A stretch of DNA of 64,000 nucleotides from Novosphingobium cyanobacteriorum (GCF_029436685.1 NZ_JAROCY010000004.1:1-64000); one strand, 5' to 3'; shown: positions 27,052 through 36,153, numbered from the stretch's first letter. Notes: a model not told the origin generated them from the sequence alone. Translations and numbers: made by a program.

Positions 27052-27497
27052 TGCCCCCTGCAGACGTCAGGCTGCTCGGCGATCCGTTCGATCCCGCTGC
27101 GGAACTGGCCGCCTTCACGGCGCGGCATCCGCAGGCGGGGGGAGTCGTCAGCTTCCTCGGCCAGGTTCGTGAAGGCGATGGTGTGGAGGCCCTGGAACTG
27201 CGCCAGTATGGTCCGCTGACCCTGCCCGGCATGCAGCGACTGGCCGAAGCGACGCTGGCCCGCTGGGCACTGGAAGGGCTGATGATCCTGCATCGCCACG
27301 GCAGGATGCATCCGGCCGATCCGATCGTGCTTGTCGCGGCGTCGGCCCGCCATCGCCGCGATGCCTTTGCCGCGGCCGATTTCGCGATGGATCACCTCAA
27401 GAGCGATTCGTGGTTCTGGAAGCGCGAGAAGGCCGATGGCCAGTGGCGCTGGATCGAGCCGCGCGAACAGGACTACGCCGACCGCGCCCGCTGGTAG
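27051..27497 (+). CDS. moaE: Molybdopterin synthase catalytic subunit
   Basis: This 148-aa enzyme converts cyclic pyranopterin phosphate to molybdopterin. The conserved HPQAGGVVSFLGQVRE, HRHGRMHPADPIVLVAASARHRRDAF and WKREKADGQWRW with the catalytic Lys are visible. ATG 27051 overlaps the moaD stop. Last gene of the pterin run; it converges with a lipoprotein gene 3 bp away. Confidence 0.96.
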   Translation: MPPADVRLLGDPFDPAAELAAFTARHPQAGGVVSFLGQVREGDGVEALELRQYGPLTLPGMQRLAEATLARWALEGLMILHRHGRMHPADPIVLVAASARHRRDAFAAADFAMDHLKSDSWFWKREKADGQWRWIEPREQDYADRARW

Positions 27498-27500
27498 GCC

Positions 27501-28046
27501 TCAGCCCGCGACCTGGCCACGCAGCGCGGCGATGGCCGCGTCCTCGTCGGCAATCTGGCTGTTCACGTCTGCCTGCGCCGCCTGCACCAGCCTGAGGTCC
27601 GAATCGGAACCCTCCACCGCCGCCTGCGCCGACACCACCAGCAAGCGATCAAGGTCCGCCATCGCCAACATCGCCTGGCTGCGCGCCGAATCGAGCTTGG
27701 CCAGCGCCACCTGCGCCACCGACCAGGCCTCGCTGCCCGGCGCCGCACCGCGCGCTGCCGCGGCCAGGCGCGCTGCTTGGGGGCGGGCGGCATCGAACGT
27801 GCGGCGCGCATCGGCTGCCTGATCCTTCAGCGCGGCAACGCGTTGCACCACGCTCGCCGAGGCGGGCAGGGGCTGCGCCGCATCGGGCACTGGCGCCGCA
27901 TCCGCAGGCTGCGCACTGCCGAACGCGCGTTCCGCCGGGCGCACTGCCAGCGATGGAAAGCGATCGCGCCCGCCCGCGCAACCGGCAAGAAGAAGCGCGG
28001 CCAGCAAGGCGGCGCAGCGGGGGGATTGGTTGGACAGGAATGCCAT
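27501..28046 (-). CDS. Predicted lipoprotein of unknown function
   Basis: This 181-aa protein starts with a lipoprotein signal (ALLAALLLAGC, Cys near residue 23). The rest is rich in Ala with two long helices (about 75-170), suggesting a helical hairpin or short coiled coil at the periplasmic face. I recognise no family. The ATG at 28046 is chosen because it gives a proper signal and lies 7 bases after a TATGGC -10-like box; longer in-frame readings would have no signal. Confidence 0.65.
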   Translation of the reverse strand: MAFLSNQSPRCAALLAALLLAGCAGGRDRFPSLAVRPAERAFGSAQPADAAPVPDAAQPLPASASVVQRVAALKDQAADARRTFDAARPQAARLAAAARGAAPGSEAWSVAQVALAKLDSARSQAMLAMADLDRLLVVSAQAAVEGSDSDLRLVQAAQADVNSQIADEDAAIAALRGQVAG

Positions 28047-28132
28047 GCCCGCGCCATAGCACGGGATGCGCCCCGTGCCAGTGCCGCTGGGCGTCATGAC
28101 CGGCGGAGCCCGCAATTTCCGCGCCCCCGGCG

Positions 28133-28161
28133 TTGACACGCAGGCCCTGTTCGACTATCCG
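28133..28161 (+). promoter_or_regulatory. Promoter of rplU-rpmA
   Basis: A consensus -35 TTGACA (28133-28138) and a TATCCG -10 (28156-28161) are separated by 17 bp. The predicted leader of about 115 nt before rplU contains a perfect hairpin GATTCGC-TCTCT-GCGAATC (28221-28239). The hairpin could be part of leader control of ribosomal protein synthesis; that is speculative. Confidence 0.65.
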
Positions 28162-28283
28162 CGCCCCTCTCTCCGGGGCTCCGCAATCCAGCGGGGAACC
28201 GGCTTTTGCCCGCTGTCCGCGATTCGCTCTCTGCGAATCAAGGTGCTTGGTGGGCCAGGCATTTGAAACGGATAGCAGATACC

Positions 28284-28580
28284 ATGTTCGCAATCGTGCG
28301 CACGGGCGGCAAGCAGTACCGGGTTGCCGCCGGAGACAAGATCGCGGTCGAGAAGCTGGCTGGTGAAGCCGGTGAAACGATCACCCTCGGTGACGTCCTG
28401 CTCGCGGGCAACGACGGCGAACTGGCCGACGCCTCGAAGGTCACGGTCTCGGCCGAGATCATCGCCCAGGCAAAGTCGGAGAAGGTCGTGGTGTTCAAGA
28501 AGCGCCGCCGCCACAATTATCGCCGCAAGAACGGCCACCGCCAGCAGATGACCCTGCTGCGCATCGTGTCGGTCGCCTGA
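28284..28580 (+). CDS. rplU: 50S ribosomal protein L21
   Basis: This 98-aa protein matches L21: [18 protein letters not shown] at the start and [18 protein letters not shown] near the end, an rRNA-binding basic patch. It precedes rpmA by 23 bp, the universal rplU-rpmA pair. Confidence 0.98.
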   Translation: MFAIVRTGGKQYRVAAGDKIAVEKLAGEAGETITLGDVLLAGNDGELADASKVTVSAEIIAQAKSEKVVVFKKRRRHNYRRKNGHRQQMTLLRIVSVA

Positions 28581-28603
28581 GCGCAGAATCGGAGTAGTCT
28601 GAG

Positions 28604-28873
28604 ATGGCACACAAGAAAGCAGGCGGCTCGTCGCGCAACGGTCGTGATTCGGCCGGTCGTCGCCTTGGCGTGAAGAAGTTCGGCGGTCAGGAAGTGATCG
28701 GCGGCAACATTATCATCCGCCAGCGCGGTACCCGCGTGTACCCCGGCGCCAACGTCGGCATGGGCAAGGATCACACCCTGTTCGCGCTCGCCGAAGGTCG
28801 CGTACGCTTCCATGCTGGCAAGCTTGGCCGCAAGTACGTTTCGGTCGACGCCATGGCGGAAGCCGCCGAGTAA
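28604..28873 (+). CDS. rpmA: 50S ribosomal protein L27
   Basis: This 89-aa protein begins [16 protein letters not shown], the flexible arm that reaches the peptidyl-transferase centre, and carries [16 protein letters not shown]. It starts directly with MAHKKAGG and has no N-terminal propeptide of the Firmicute type. GGAG precedes the ATG. Confidence 0.98.
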   Translation: MAHKKAGGSSRNGRDSAGRRLGVKKFGGQEVIGGNIIIRQRGTRVYPGANVGMGKDHTLFALAEGRVRFHAGKLGRKYVSVDAMAEAAE

Positions 28874-28914
28874 ATCGGATGGTCGATAACGGGCCGTCCT
28901 GACGGGATGGCCCC

Positions 28915-28972
28915 GCCGGTCTTGAAAGACCGGCTGACAGAGGGAGAGGGCCCCGCCCGTCTCCCTCTTTTC
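28915..28972 (+). terminator. Terminator of rplU-rpmA
   Basis: Two hairpins follow rpmA: GCCGGTCT-TGAA-AGACCGGC (28915-28934), and AGAGGGAGA (28939-28947) pairing with TCTCCCTCT (28960-28968) followed by TTTTCG. The second is a good Rho-independent terminator. Beyond it lies about 130 bp without a gene. Confidence 0.85.
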
Positions 28973-29118
28973 GTGTCTCCCTCACCCGCCATTGCACTTG
29001 GCTACGCCCCGGAACCACTCGCCGCAAAGCGCAGTGCTTCCGCGCACAGCCGAAATATCCCTGTCATGCCAAACGCCTAGAGGCGCCAAGGCAAGCGGGG
29101 CGGATGAGGAGAGAACCG

Positions 29119-29688
29119 ATGTTCATTCGCAGTGAAAGGCTGTTCCTGCGGCCGGGCTGGCCCGAGGACTGGGCCGAACTGCTGGCGCTGATCGACGACG
29201 AACAGGTCGTGCGCAATCTGGTGCAGGCGCCCTGGCCCTATCGCCCTGAGGACGCGCGCGCCTTCGCCGGGCGTGCCCAGGCGGACCGGCATCCGCATTT
29301 CTTCATCACGCTGCCCGGCGCGCATGGGTCGAAGCTGATCGGCACGGTCGCTCTGGCGCAGTTTGATGGCGAGACCGAGCTTGGCTTCTGGATCGCACGC
29401 AGCCAGTGGAACCGTGGTTATGCCACCGAGGCGGCACGCGCTGTCCTCGCCTTGGCGCGTACGCTGGGCCACCGTCGCATCGCCGGCTGCCACTTCATCG
29501 ACAATCCCGCCTGCGCACGGGTGTTCGCAAAGCTGGGTTTCGAGCCCACCGGCGAGACGCGCCCCCGGCACAGCCCCGCGCGGACAGGCGCGGAACCGGC
29601 CCTGATCTATGCGCTCGACGTGGCGGCTGCGGGCAATTGCACGCTGGCCGGTGGCGATGACGATGAAACGGTGATGCGCGCGGCCTGA
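29119..29688 (+). CDS. GNAT family N-acetyltransferase
   Basis: This 189-aa protein matches the RimJ/RimL-like GNAT type: an N-terminal SERLFLRPGWPEDWAELLAL, the acetyl-CoA motif ELGFWIARSQWNRGYATEAARAVLALA and ACARVFAKLGFEPTGE. It acetylates a protein N-terminus or a small amine; the target is unknown. GAGGAGAG just upstream favours ATG 29119 over one 15 bp earlier. A 30-residue tail after the fold is poorly conserved in appearance. Confidence 0.87.
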   Translation: MFIRSERLFLRPGWPEDWAELLALIDDEQVVRNLVQAPWPYRPEDARAFAGRAQADRHPHFFITLPGAHGSKLIGTVALAQFDGETELGFWIARSQWNRGYATEAARAVLALARTLGHRRIAGCHFIDNPACARVFAKLGFEPTGETRPRHSPARTGAEPALIYALDVAAAGNCTLAGGDDDETVMRAA

Positions 29689-29711
29689 TCCGTCGGGTCA
29701 GGCCGCCAGCC

Positions 29712-30623
29712 TCAATCTTCCGTGCCCAGCCGCGCTTCCGCCTCGGCGATCAGGGCGCGATCATCATGGTTCCAGGGGTGGAAGCCCGGCAGGAAATAGC
29801 CCACCCACAGCGGGAAGATGCGGCTGACCAAGCCGGGTCGGACGAGCAGGAAGGCGGCCAGTCGCGCCTTTACCCGCCAACCCGTCAGCCCATCCTGCGC
29901 CAGCAGTTCCAGCGTGTCTTTCCATCGTTCGCCGATGAATTCACGCGTCACCAGCAGCATCAGCAGCGATTTGACCTTCCAGCGTTCCCACCGGCTCCAG
30001 TCTCGCGTGGCGTGAAGCCAGGTGTCATAGGCGACGCCCTTGTGCTCGATCTCCTCGATCGAATGCCAGCGCCACAGGTTCGCGGTCTGCTCTTCCCCGT
30101 CCTTCAGGTGCGCCGGCGTGCGCAGCAGTTCCAGCGCCAGGATTGCGGTGAAATGCTCCAGCGCCATCGTCGCGGCCAGGTTGGCGATGGGCGGGCGATC
30201 CTTTGTCTCTTCCAGATCCGCCGCCAGCCGCGCATCGATGGCTGCCGTGTGATAGCCCAGCTCTTCGGCCGCGCGGTTGAAGGCGAGGTGCTCGCGCGTG
30301 TGATTGATTTCCTGCTTGATGAAGTCGCGGATCTCCGCCTCCAGCCGAGGCGGCACACCTTCGCGGAAGGCCTTCACCGATTCGATGAAGAACGTTTCGC
30401 CGCGCGGGAAGGTCAGCGAAAGGGCGTTGTACCAGTTGCTCGCCACCGGATCGCCCGCCAGCCACCACCGGCCCGGCTTGCGGTTGCGGCCAAAGCGGCG
30501 GTCGCGCACTGTCAGCGTCAAATCGGCCGGGGTCGCGGTGCGCGCCTTGCCCAGCGCTCCTTGCAGGTCTACGTCTCGCGATTGAACTGCAGCGGTCATC
30601 GGGATCTCCACCGTTGCTGACAT
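29712..30623 (-). CDS. Predicted metal-dependent hydrolase (PF10118-like)
   Basis: This 303-aa protein is of the COG3687 type, with the His/Glu-rich helices expected for a di-iron ferritin-like site: IKQEINHTREHLAFN (about 102-116), MALEHFTAILALE and HSIEEIEHKGVAYD. Sphingomonads carry several copies. The reaction is unknown. It is divergent from a TetR gene with only 38 bp between the two start codons, so the TetR protein probably controls it. Confidence 0.83.
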   Translation of the reverse strand: MSATVEIPMTAAVQSRDVDLQGALGKARTATPADLTLTVRDRRFGRNRKPGRWWLAGDPVASNWYNALSLTFPRGETFFIESVKAFREGVPPRLEAEIRDFIKQEINHTREHLAFNRAAEELGYHTAAIDARLAADLEETKDRPPIANLAATMALEHFTAILALELLRTPAHLKDGEEQTANLWRWHSIEEIEHKGVAYDTWLHATRDWSRWERWKVKSLLMLLVTREFIGERWKDTLELLAQDGLTGWRVKARLAAFLLVRPGLVSRIFPLWVGYFLPGFHPWNHDDRALIAEAEARLGTED

Positions 30624-30661
30624 GAATGTTAGTAGTGCTAGAGATAGAGTAGTTTACATTG
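30624..30661. promoter_or_regulatory. 38-bp divergent promoter/operator between hydrolase and TetR genes
   Basis: The whole intergenic region is 38 bp and AT-rich, with AATGT near the left end inverted as ACATT near the right end and an imperfect TAGTAG/TAGAGTAG repetition between. It must hold both promoters, so a TetR dimer here would block both. Both messages would have very short or no leaders. Confidence 0.4.
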
Positions 30662-31249
30662 ATGTCAACACGGAAGAGGTTGCCGCCCGAGGAGAGCCGC
30701 ATTGCCGCGCTTGAAGCGGCACGGGCCCTGCTGATCGAGGCTGGTCCGCAGGCGGTCACGCTGAAGGCCGTGGCGGGGCGAATCGGCCGCACCCACGCGA
30801 ACCTGCTTCACCATTTCGGCTCGGCCGCCGGCCTGCAGAAGGAACTGGCACGCCATCTCGCTGAAACGATCTGTGCCACCATCCACGATGCGGTGATCGC
30901 CAGCCGCTCCGGCATCGGATCCCCGCGCGACGTGGTGGACTTGACGTTCGACGCCTTCGACCGCGAAGGGGCAGGGGCCCTGGCATCGTGGATGCTGCTT
31001 TCCGGCAACGAGGATGCGCTCGATCCCATCGTTGACCGCATTCACGATCTGGTGGTCGAACTGGGTGAATACGAATCGCAGGCGGAGCGGTCGACCACGC
31101 TGGCGCTGGTGCTGATGGCGCTGGGCGATGCGCTGATGGGCGGGCCGCTCAGCATTGCGCTGGAACTGCCCCGTACCGCCGCGCGAGACCGCGCGGAACA
31201 GATGCTGGTAGACAACCTGAGCCTTGCCCGACCGGCCCAGCACTGCTGA
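30662..31249 (+). CDS. TetR family transcriptional regulator
   Basis: This 195-aa protein has an N-terminal helix-turn-helix (AALEAARALLIEAGPQAVTLKAVAGRIGRTHANLLHHFGSA in outline, residues 15-57) and a variable helical ligand domain. The recognition helix holds THANLLHHF, where most family members have Tyr. ATG 30662 follows a TTG. The likely target is the divergent metal-dependent hydrolase gene. Confidence 0.85.
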   Translation: MSTRKRLPPEESRIAALEAARALLIEAGPQAVTLKAVAGRIGRTHANLLHHFGSAAGLQKELARHLAETICATIHDAVIASRSGIGSPRDVVDLTFDAFDREGAGALASWMLLSGNEDALDPIVDRIHDLVVELGEYESQAERSTTLALVLMALGDALMGGPLSIALELPRTAARDRAEQMLVDNLSLARPAQHC

Positions 31250-31267
31250 CCGGCCGCGCTGCGGGGA

Positions 31268-32014
31268 TCACTCCTCGGCGCGTTCACCCTGCGGCATCCA
31301 GTCGGGCGCCAGGTCCGCAGGAATGTCGTCGACCCGAAGATGGTCAACCGCCAAGCCCAGTTCCGGATAGGCCGCGCGCTGCCGGTCGGGGTTCGATCGC
31401 TCGATGGGCACCACCACCAGCCGCCGGTTCACCTTCTGCCGCCAGTTCATCCGCGCGGTGTTTTCCTGCCCGACATAGCACCCCTTGGTGAAGCTCACGC
31501 CGTTCAGCTCCACCGCGTTCGCTTCCAGCCACAGTGTCTTGTCGCTGCCCAGTTCAGCCTGCCCTTCGGCCACGCCCAGTTTCAGCCGGTGCGCCAGCCA
31601 TTCGGCGTCCACGGCCACATCGTCTGCGGCCACCGGTCCGGTCCATCGCTGGCCCAGCGCGCGCAGCCGGGGATCGTCGGCCCCGCCATCGCCCGGATGC
31701 CCTTCCCAGAACACGCCCAGCCCATCGGCCCGCTCGATGCGGATCTTGCGACGCAGGCGGTAAAGCGAAAGCCGCTTGGCCAGTGCCTCAGCCGCCGCCG
31801 CCTCGCAGTCCAGCAGCAAGCCGTTCGCGCCTTCGGGCCAGACGATGAAATCGAACAGCACCTTGCCCTGCGCCGTCAGCAGCGCCGCCCAGGCAGGCAG
31901 CGCACCCTTCACATCGTTGGTCACCAACCCTTGCAGAAATCCGGCAACGTCCTCGGCCGGATCATCGGCAGCAAGGCGGACAAGGGCGCGATCGAACAAG
32001 CGTGGATTGGGCAT
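31268..32014 (-). CDS. ygfZ: Folate-binding Fe-S assembly protein YgfZ
   Basis: This 248-aa protein has the GcvT-like fold and the diagnostic KGCYVGQENTARM motif with the redox Cys near residue 185. YgfZ supports Fe-S cluster assembly or repair and binds tetrahydrofolate. I start at the ATG in MPNPRLFDRALVRL (32014), which agrees with the family length; a much longer in-frame reading overlaps pyrC on the other strand and is spurious. Confidence 0.92.
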   Translation of the reverse strand: MPNPRLFDRALVRLAADDPAEDVAGFLQGLVTNDVKGALPAWAALLTAQGKVLFDFIVWPEGANGLLLDCEAAAAEALAKRLSLYRLRRKIRIERADGLGVFWEGHPGDGGADDPRLRALGQRWTGPVAADDVAVDAEWLAHRLKLGVAEGQAELGSDKTLWLEANAVELNGVSFTKGCYVGQENTARMNWRQKVNRRLVVVPIERSNPDRQRAAYPELGLAVDHLRVDDIPADLAPDWMPQGERAEE

Positions 32015-32053
32015 GGGTGACAGATAGGCACCATGGCGACTAAGGGGAAGGGC

Positions 32054-33091
32054 ATGACGACGACTCTCACGATCCGCCGCCCCGACGACTGGCACGTTCA
32101 CCTGCGCGATGGCGCCATGCTGAAGGGCGTTGCGCCCTACACCGCGCGCCAGTTCGCCCGCGCGATCGTGATGCCCAACCTCTCGCCGCCGATGACCGAC
32201 ACGGCCGGCGTCGCCGCCTATCGGGATCGCATCCTCGCCGCCCTGCCGGAAGGCAGCGATTTCACCCCGTTGATGACGCTCTATCTCACCGACCATACCG
32301 ACCCTGACGAGGTCGCGCGCGGCCACGGCGAAGGCGTGTTCGTCGCGGCCAAGCTCTATCCGGCGCATGCCACCACCGGCAGCGCCCACGGCGTGACCGA
32401 CATCGCCAACATCATGCCCGTGCTCGAACGGATGGAGCGGATCGGCATGCCGCTGCTGATCCATGGTGAAGTGACCGATGCCCACGTCGATATCTTTGAT
32501 CGCGAGGCGGTGTTCATCGAACGCACGCTGACCCCGCTGGTAAAGGCGCTGCCGGGCCTGCGGATCGTGTTCGAACACATCACGACCGAGGATGCGGCCC
32601 AGTTCGTGGGTGAGGCGGGCGAGAACATCGCCGCCACGATCACGCCGCAGCACCTGCACATCAACCGCAACGCCATGCTGGTGGGTGGCATCCGCCCCCA
32701 CGCCTATTGCCTGCCCGTGGCCAAGCGCGAAAAGCACCGGCTGGCGCTGCGCAAGGCGGCAACGTCGGGCAGCCCCAAGTTCTTCCTCGGCACGGACACG
32801 GCCCCTCATGCCCAGCACCTGAAGGAGGCGGCCTGTGGCTGCGCCGGCATCTTCAACGCGCCCTATGCGCTGGAAAGCTATGTCACCGTGTTCGACGATG
32901 AAGGCGCGCTCGATCGGTTCGAGGCCTTCGCCTCGCTCAATGGCCCTGCGTTCTATCGGCTGCCGGTGAACGAAGGCACGGTCTCGCTGGAAAAGGCACC
33001 CGTGCTGGTCCCGGATTCGGTCGATGCCAACGGCACCACCGTGGTCCCCTTTCACGCCGGAGAAACGCTGCGCTGGCGCCTGCGAGGTTGA
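32054..33091 (+). CDS. pyrC: Dihydroorotase
   Basis: This 345-aa zinc enzyme cyclises carbamoyl aspartate in pyrimidine synthesis. The metal-binding [13 protein letters not shown], the carboxylated Lys segment [27 protein letters not shown] and FLGTDTAPH are all present, as in E. coli-type (class II) PyrC. AAGGGGAAG precedes ATG 32054; an ATG at 32033 is an alternative. The gene is divergent from ygfZ with only 39 bp between. Confidence 0.96.
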   Translation: MTTTLTIRRPDDWHVHLRDGAMLKGVAPYTARQFARAIVMPNLSPPMTDTAGVAAYRDRILAALPEGSDFTPLMTLYLTDHTDPDEVARGHGEGVFVAAKLYPAHATTGSAHGVTDIANIMPVLERMERIGMPLLIHGEVTDAHVDIFDREAVFIERTLTPLVKALPGLRIVFEHITTEDAAQFVGEAGENIAATITPQHLHINRNAMLVGGIRPHAYCLPVAKREKHRLALRKAATSGSPKFFLGTDTAPHAQHLKEAACGCAGIFNAPYALESYVTVFDDEGALDRFEAFASLNGPAFYRLPVNEGTVSLEKAPVLVPDSVDANGTTVVPFHAGETLRWRLRG

Positions 33092-33137
33092 TTGCTAACC
33101 AAGGTTGTGAACCTGGATAGCCTTGGGTCTGTTTCGT

Positions 33138-33168
33138 CCTGACCTTCGATAAATAGGATTCGGTCAGG
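33138..33168. repeat. Inverted repeat between pyrC and the acyltransferase gene
   Basis: CCTGACC (33138-33144) is exactly inverted as GGTCAGG (33162-33168) around an AT-rich 17-bp loop. A second pair, CCAAGG/CCTTGG, lies just upstream at about 33103-33126. They may end pyrC transcription. No T-run follows. Confidence 0.4.
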
Positions 33169-33216
33169 CAAACCGCCACTCTCGCGCCTCTCATCGATGG
33201 CGCCAAGGGGCGGGGT

Positions 33217-34338
33217 TTGCAGCGGGGCACGGGCATTCGCGAAGACGGTTACGTCTGGATGGACGCGCTGCGCCTCGTGGCCGCGCTCCAGGTCGTGCTG
33301 TATCACGTGGTCCACTGCGGGCTTCGCGAAGGCGGTCTTGCCGTCTCCAGTCCGATCCTGCGCGCCGTCCTGTTTCACCTAACCGCCTATGGCGAACAGG
33401 CGGTAATGGTCTTCTTCGTGCTTTCCGGCTTCTGGATTGCGTCTACGGTAGACCGGCTCAAGCACAGCGATCGCTTCTGGCCCCAATACCTGGCCCGCCG
33501 CCTGTCGCGCCTGCTGGCGGTGCTGGTGCCGGCGCTGCTGATCGGTGGCGCGTTCGATCTGATCGGTGCGCAAGTTCTCCATGCGCCGGTCTATGCCAGC
33601 GCCAGCGCGGCCGCATGGGGCGCATGGCCGCAGATGGGGGAGACGCTCAAGCCCACGGTTCTCGTCGCCAACCTGCTGTTCCTGCAGGATATCGTCGCTC
33701 CGCCGCTCGGCTCGAATGCCGCGCTCTGGAGCCTGTCCTGCGAATTCTGGTACTACCTCGCCTGGCCCGCGCTGGTCCTGCTCGCGCATCGCAGGCCCGG
33801 CCTTGCGCTCGGTGCGGTTCTCCTGCTCGCCGCGCAACCTGCTCTGCTGGAAACATTTCCGGTCTGGCTCATCGGCGTGGCGCTGTTCCATGGCGAGCGT
33901 CGCCTGTCCTCATCCTGGACGCCACCCCGCTGGCTGCTGCCCTTGGCACTGATAGCGCTGGCCGGTGCGCTGGCGCTTGCCCGCTTCGCTCCGGTCGATC
34001 CGCTGGCGGGCCAAGGGCTGCTCGGTCTCGCCACAGCGCTCCTGCTTTTCGCCCTGCTGCGCGCCGCGCCGCGCCCCGGCATGCTTGCCCGCCGGCTTGC
34101 CGCCATGGGCTCGGCAGGCTCCTATTCGCTTTACCTTGCGCACATGCCGTTGGCGGTGCTGCTCGGTGCGCTGGCATGGAGCCAGGGCGTTGCTGACTCA
34201 CTCCTCCTTCGCCTCGGCATCGTGCCGGTGGTGCTGGCGTGGGGCTGGCTCATCGCCCGCCTGTTCGAATCGCGCACCCAGTTCCTGCGCCGGCTGGCGC
34301 TCAGCGTGGGGGCCGCCGGCGCAACATATCGCCGGTGA
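33217..34338 (+). CDS. Acyltransferase 3 family membrane protein
   Basis: This 373-aa protein has the OafA/NodX-type acyltransferase_3 pattern: MDALRLVAALQVVLYHVVH with the active-site His near residue 31, a FFVLSGFWIA motif, a LWSLSCEFWYY segment and about ten membrane helices. It would O-acylate a cell-surface sugar. The start appears to be TTG at 33217, with AAGGGG 6 bases upstream. Its 3' end overlaps the convergent rarD gene by 38 bp. Confidence 0.83.
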   Translation: MQRGTGIREDGYVWMDALRLVAALQVVLYHVVHCGLREGGLAVSSPILRAVLFHLTAYGEQAVMVFFVLSGFWIASTVDRLKHSDRFWPQYLARRLSRLLAVLVPALLIGGAFDLIGAQVLHAPVYASASAAAWGAWPQMGETLKPTVLVANLLFLQDIVAPPLGSNAALWSLSCEFWYYLAWPALVLLAHRRPGLALGAVLLLAAQPALLETFPVWLIGVALFHGERRLSSSWTPPRWLLPLALIALAGALALARFAPVDPLAGQGLLGLATALLLFALLRAAPRPGMLARRLAAMGSAGSYSLYLAHMPLAVLLGALAWSQGVADSLLLRLGIVPVVLAWGWLIARLFESRTQFLRRLALSVGAAGATYRR

Positions 34339-35197
34339 ACAGCGCGATCGCCACCCAGATCAGCACGAAGCACACCAGCTTCACCGGGGCCAATGGTTCG
34401 TCAAACGCCAGCAGCCCCAGCACGAAGGCAATCGTCGGGCTCATGAACTGGACAAAGCCCAGCGTCGAAAGGTCCAGCCGCCGTGCCGCCACCGCAAACA
34501 TCAGCAACGGCACCGCTGTCAGCACCCCGCTTCCCACCAGCAGCAGCGCGGTTCCGATCCCGTGCATCAGCGCAGATCCCGCGGGCGCGGCGCCATACCA
34601 CGCAGCCACCGCGCCCGCTGCCGGCAGCAGCAGGATCGTCTCGGTTGCCAGTCCCGGCACCGCACCCACCGGCGTCAGCTTGCGCACCAGGCCATAGAGC
34701 GCGAAACTCACCGCCAGCGTCAACGCCAGCGCCAGCATCTCCACCGCGCCCCACAGCAGCAGGGCAATGCCGCATGCCGCTATCGCCACCGCCGCCCAGC
34801 GCGCGCGGTTCAGCCGCTCGCTCAGGAATACTGTGCCCAGCAGGATGTTGAGCAGCGGGTTGATGTAGTAGCCGAGGCTCGCCGCGAGCACGTGGCCCTG
34901 TTGCACCGCCGCCACATAGATGACCCAGTTGGCCGCAACCAGCACGGCGCTCAGCGCCAGCCTCGCCAGCGTGCGGGGCGACGTGAAGATCGCGCGCATC
35001 TCTGGCCATTGCCCGCGCATGGTCACGATGGCCAGGCACAATGGCAGCGTGAACAGCACGCGCCATGCCACCACTTCAAGCGGCGGCACATCGTGCAGCA
35101 GCTTGAAGTACAGTGGCAGGAAGCCCCAGATCAGATAGGCACCCAGCGCAAAGGGCATGCCCCCGCGCTGCGCTTCGCCTTGGTTGGTGCCAGACAT
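34301..35197 (-). CDS. rarD: RarD-type EamA transporter
   Basis: This 298-aa membrane protein has ten hydrophobic helices in two EamA halves and RarD hallmarks: GAYLIWGFLPLYFKLL, VAWRVLFTLPLC, NWVIYVAAVQQGHVLAASLGYYINPL. Substrate unknown (RarD was named from chloramphenicol resistance). AAGGA is placed before ATG 35197, which decides the start. Convergent overlap with the acyltransferase gene. Confidence 0.9.
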   Translation of the reverse strand: MSGTNQGEAQRGGMPFALGAYLIWGFLPLYFKLLHDVPPLEVVAWRVLFTLPLCLAIVTMRGQWPEMRAIFTSPRTLARLALSAVLVAANWVIYVAAVQQGHVLAASLGYYINPLLNILLGTVFLSERLNRARWAAVAIAACGIALLLWGAVEMLALALTLAVSFALYGLVRKLTPVGAVPGLATETILLLPAAGAVAAWYGAAPAGSALMHGIGTALLLVGSGVLTAVPLLMFAVAARRLDLSTLGFVQFMSPTIAFVLGLLAFDEPLAPVKLVCFVLIWVAIALFTGDMLRRRPPR

Positions 35198-35366
35198 GTG
35201 ACGTTCCTTGGCAGGGTGGCGGCGGCTGCGTAACCCCCCAATGCCAACCTTTTCACCGCGATGCGCCATCGCCTCGTCGCATTCCGCAAATCTGACAGCG
35301 GCGTTGCATCGGGTTCAGATTCCGCAGGTTAGCGTGTTTCCAAGATACGAGAACAGGAGACCTGCG

Positions 35367-35801
35367 ATGAACCCGTTCAAGACCGCCGCCCTTTCGCTCG
35401 CTGCCGCCGGCACCCTCGCCGGGGCGGCAACGCCCGCTCTCGCGCTGTCGGCCCTGCATCCCGCCCCGGCAAGCGCCACGGTTGCCCATGATGCCGATGA
35501 TGGCTGGAACCATGGCCGCGATCATTGGCGCGATCGCCGCTATCGTGGCGATTACGGCCGCCGCTATTATGCCGACGACTATCGTCGTGATTACTACCGC
35601 GGTCCGTCATGGCGCGGTCGCGACGGTCGGTATTACTGCAAGCGGTCTGATGGCACCACCGGCCTGCTCATCGGCGGCGCCGCCGGCGCGCTGATCGGCC
35701 ACGGCATTGCCGGCGATCGCACGCTTGGCGCCATCCTCGGCGGTGCAGGCGGCGCGCTGCTGGGTCGCGAGATCGAGCGCAGCGGTTCGCGCTGCCGCTA
35801 A
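35367..35801 (+). CDS. Exported glycine-zipper 2TM protein
   Basis: This 144-aa protein has a signal peptide (to about residue 27), a strongly basic and aromatic middle rich in Arg, Asp and Tyr (about 46-90), and a glycine-zipper hairpin GLLIGGAAGALIGHGIAG / GAILGGAGGALLGREIE (about 98-135). Similar outer-membrane-associated proteins affect envelope integrity; exact role unknown. AGGAGA lies 6 bases before the ATG. Confidence 0.82.
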   Translation: MNPFKTAALSLAAAGTLAGAATPALALSALHPAPASATVAHDADDGWNHGRDHWRDRRYRGDYGRRYYADDYRRDYYRGPSWRGRDGRYYCKRSDGTTGLLIGGAAGALIGHGIAGDRTLGAILGGAGGALLGREIERSGSRCR

Positions 35802-35916
35802 GTCACCCAGCCCTACGGCTCGTACCAAGGGCATCGGCAGGGGCGCCGTGGCATCGGGCCGCAGCGCCCCTTCGCTTACCCCGCCTTAACCACGCCGGGC
35901 GCATGGGCGTTGCTCG

Positions 35917-36150
35917 ATGTCGCGCGCCCGCCACCTTGCCCTGCTGCTCGTCCTTCCGCTCTGCGCCTGCGGATCGGAAACGCAGCGCGCCGTCGTCACC
36001 AACGATGATCCGGTCATGGCAGAAGCGCTGGAAGGCCAATTGATGGTCGATCCGGACCTGTCTCAGCAGAACATGCGCAATTATGCCGTCGTGCCATCCG
36101 GCCCGGCCGATCACGCGCTGCCCGTGCCCGACAGCGTGCCCGGCAAGTAA
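35917..36150 (+). CDS. Small predicted lipoprotein
   Basis: This 77-aa protein has a lipoprotein signal ending LPLCACGS (lipidated Cys near 18) and a short polar mature part. No family recognised. Its stop is 3 bp from the convergent astD stop. The small size and clear signal suggest a real envelope protein. Confidence 0.62.
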   Translation: MSRARHLALLLVLPLCACGSETQRAVVTNDDPVMAEALEGQLMVDPDLSQQNMRNYAVVPSGPADHALPVPDSVPGK

Positions 36151-36153
36151 CCC

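Noticed and set aside
32014-33055. Long N-terminal extension of ygfZ
   Set aside because: It runs antisense through pyrC and would double the family length; the ATG at 32014 gives the normal protein.
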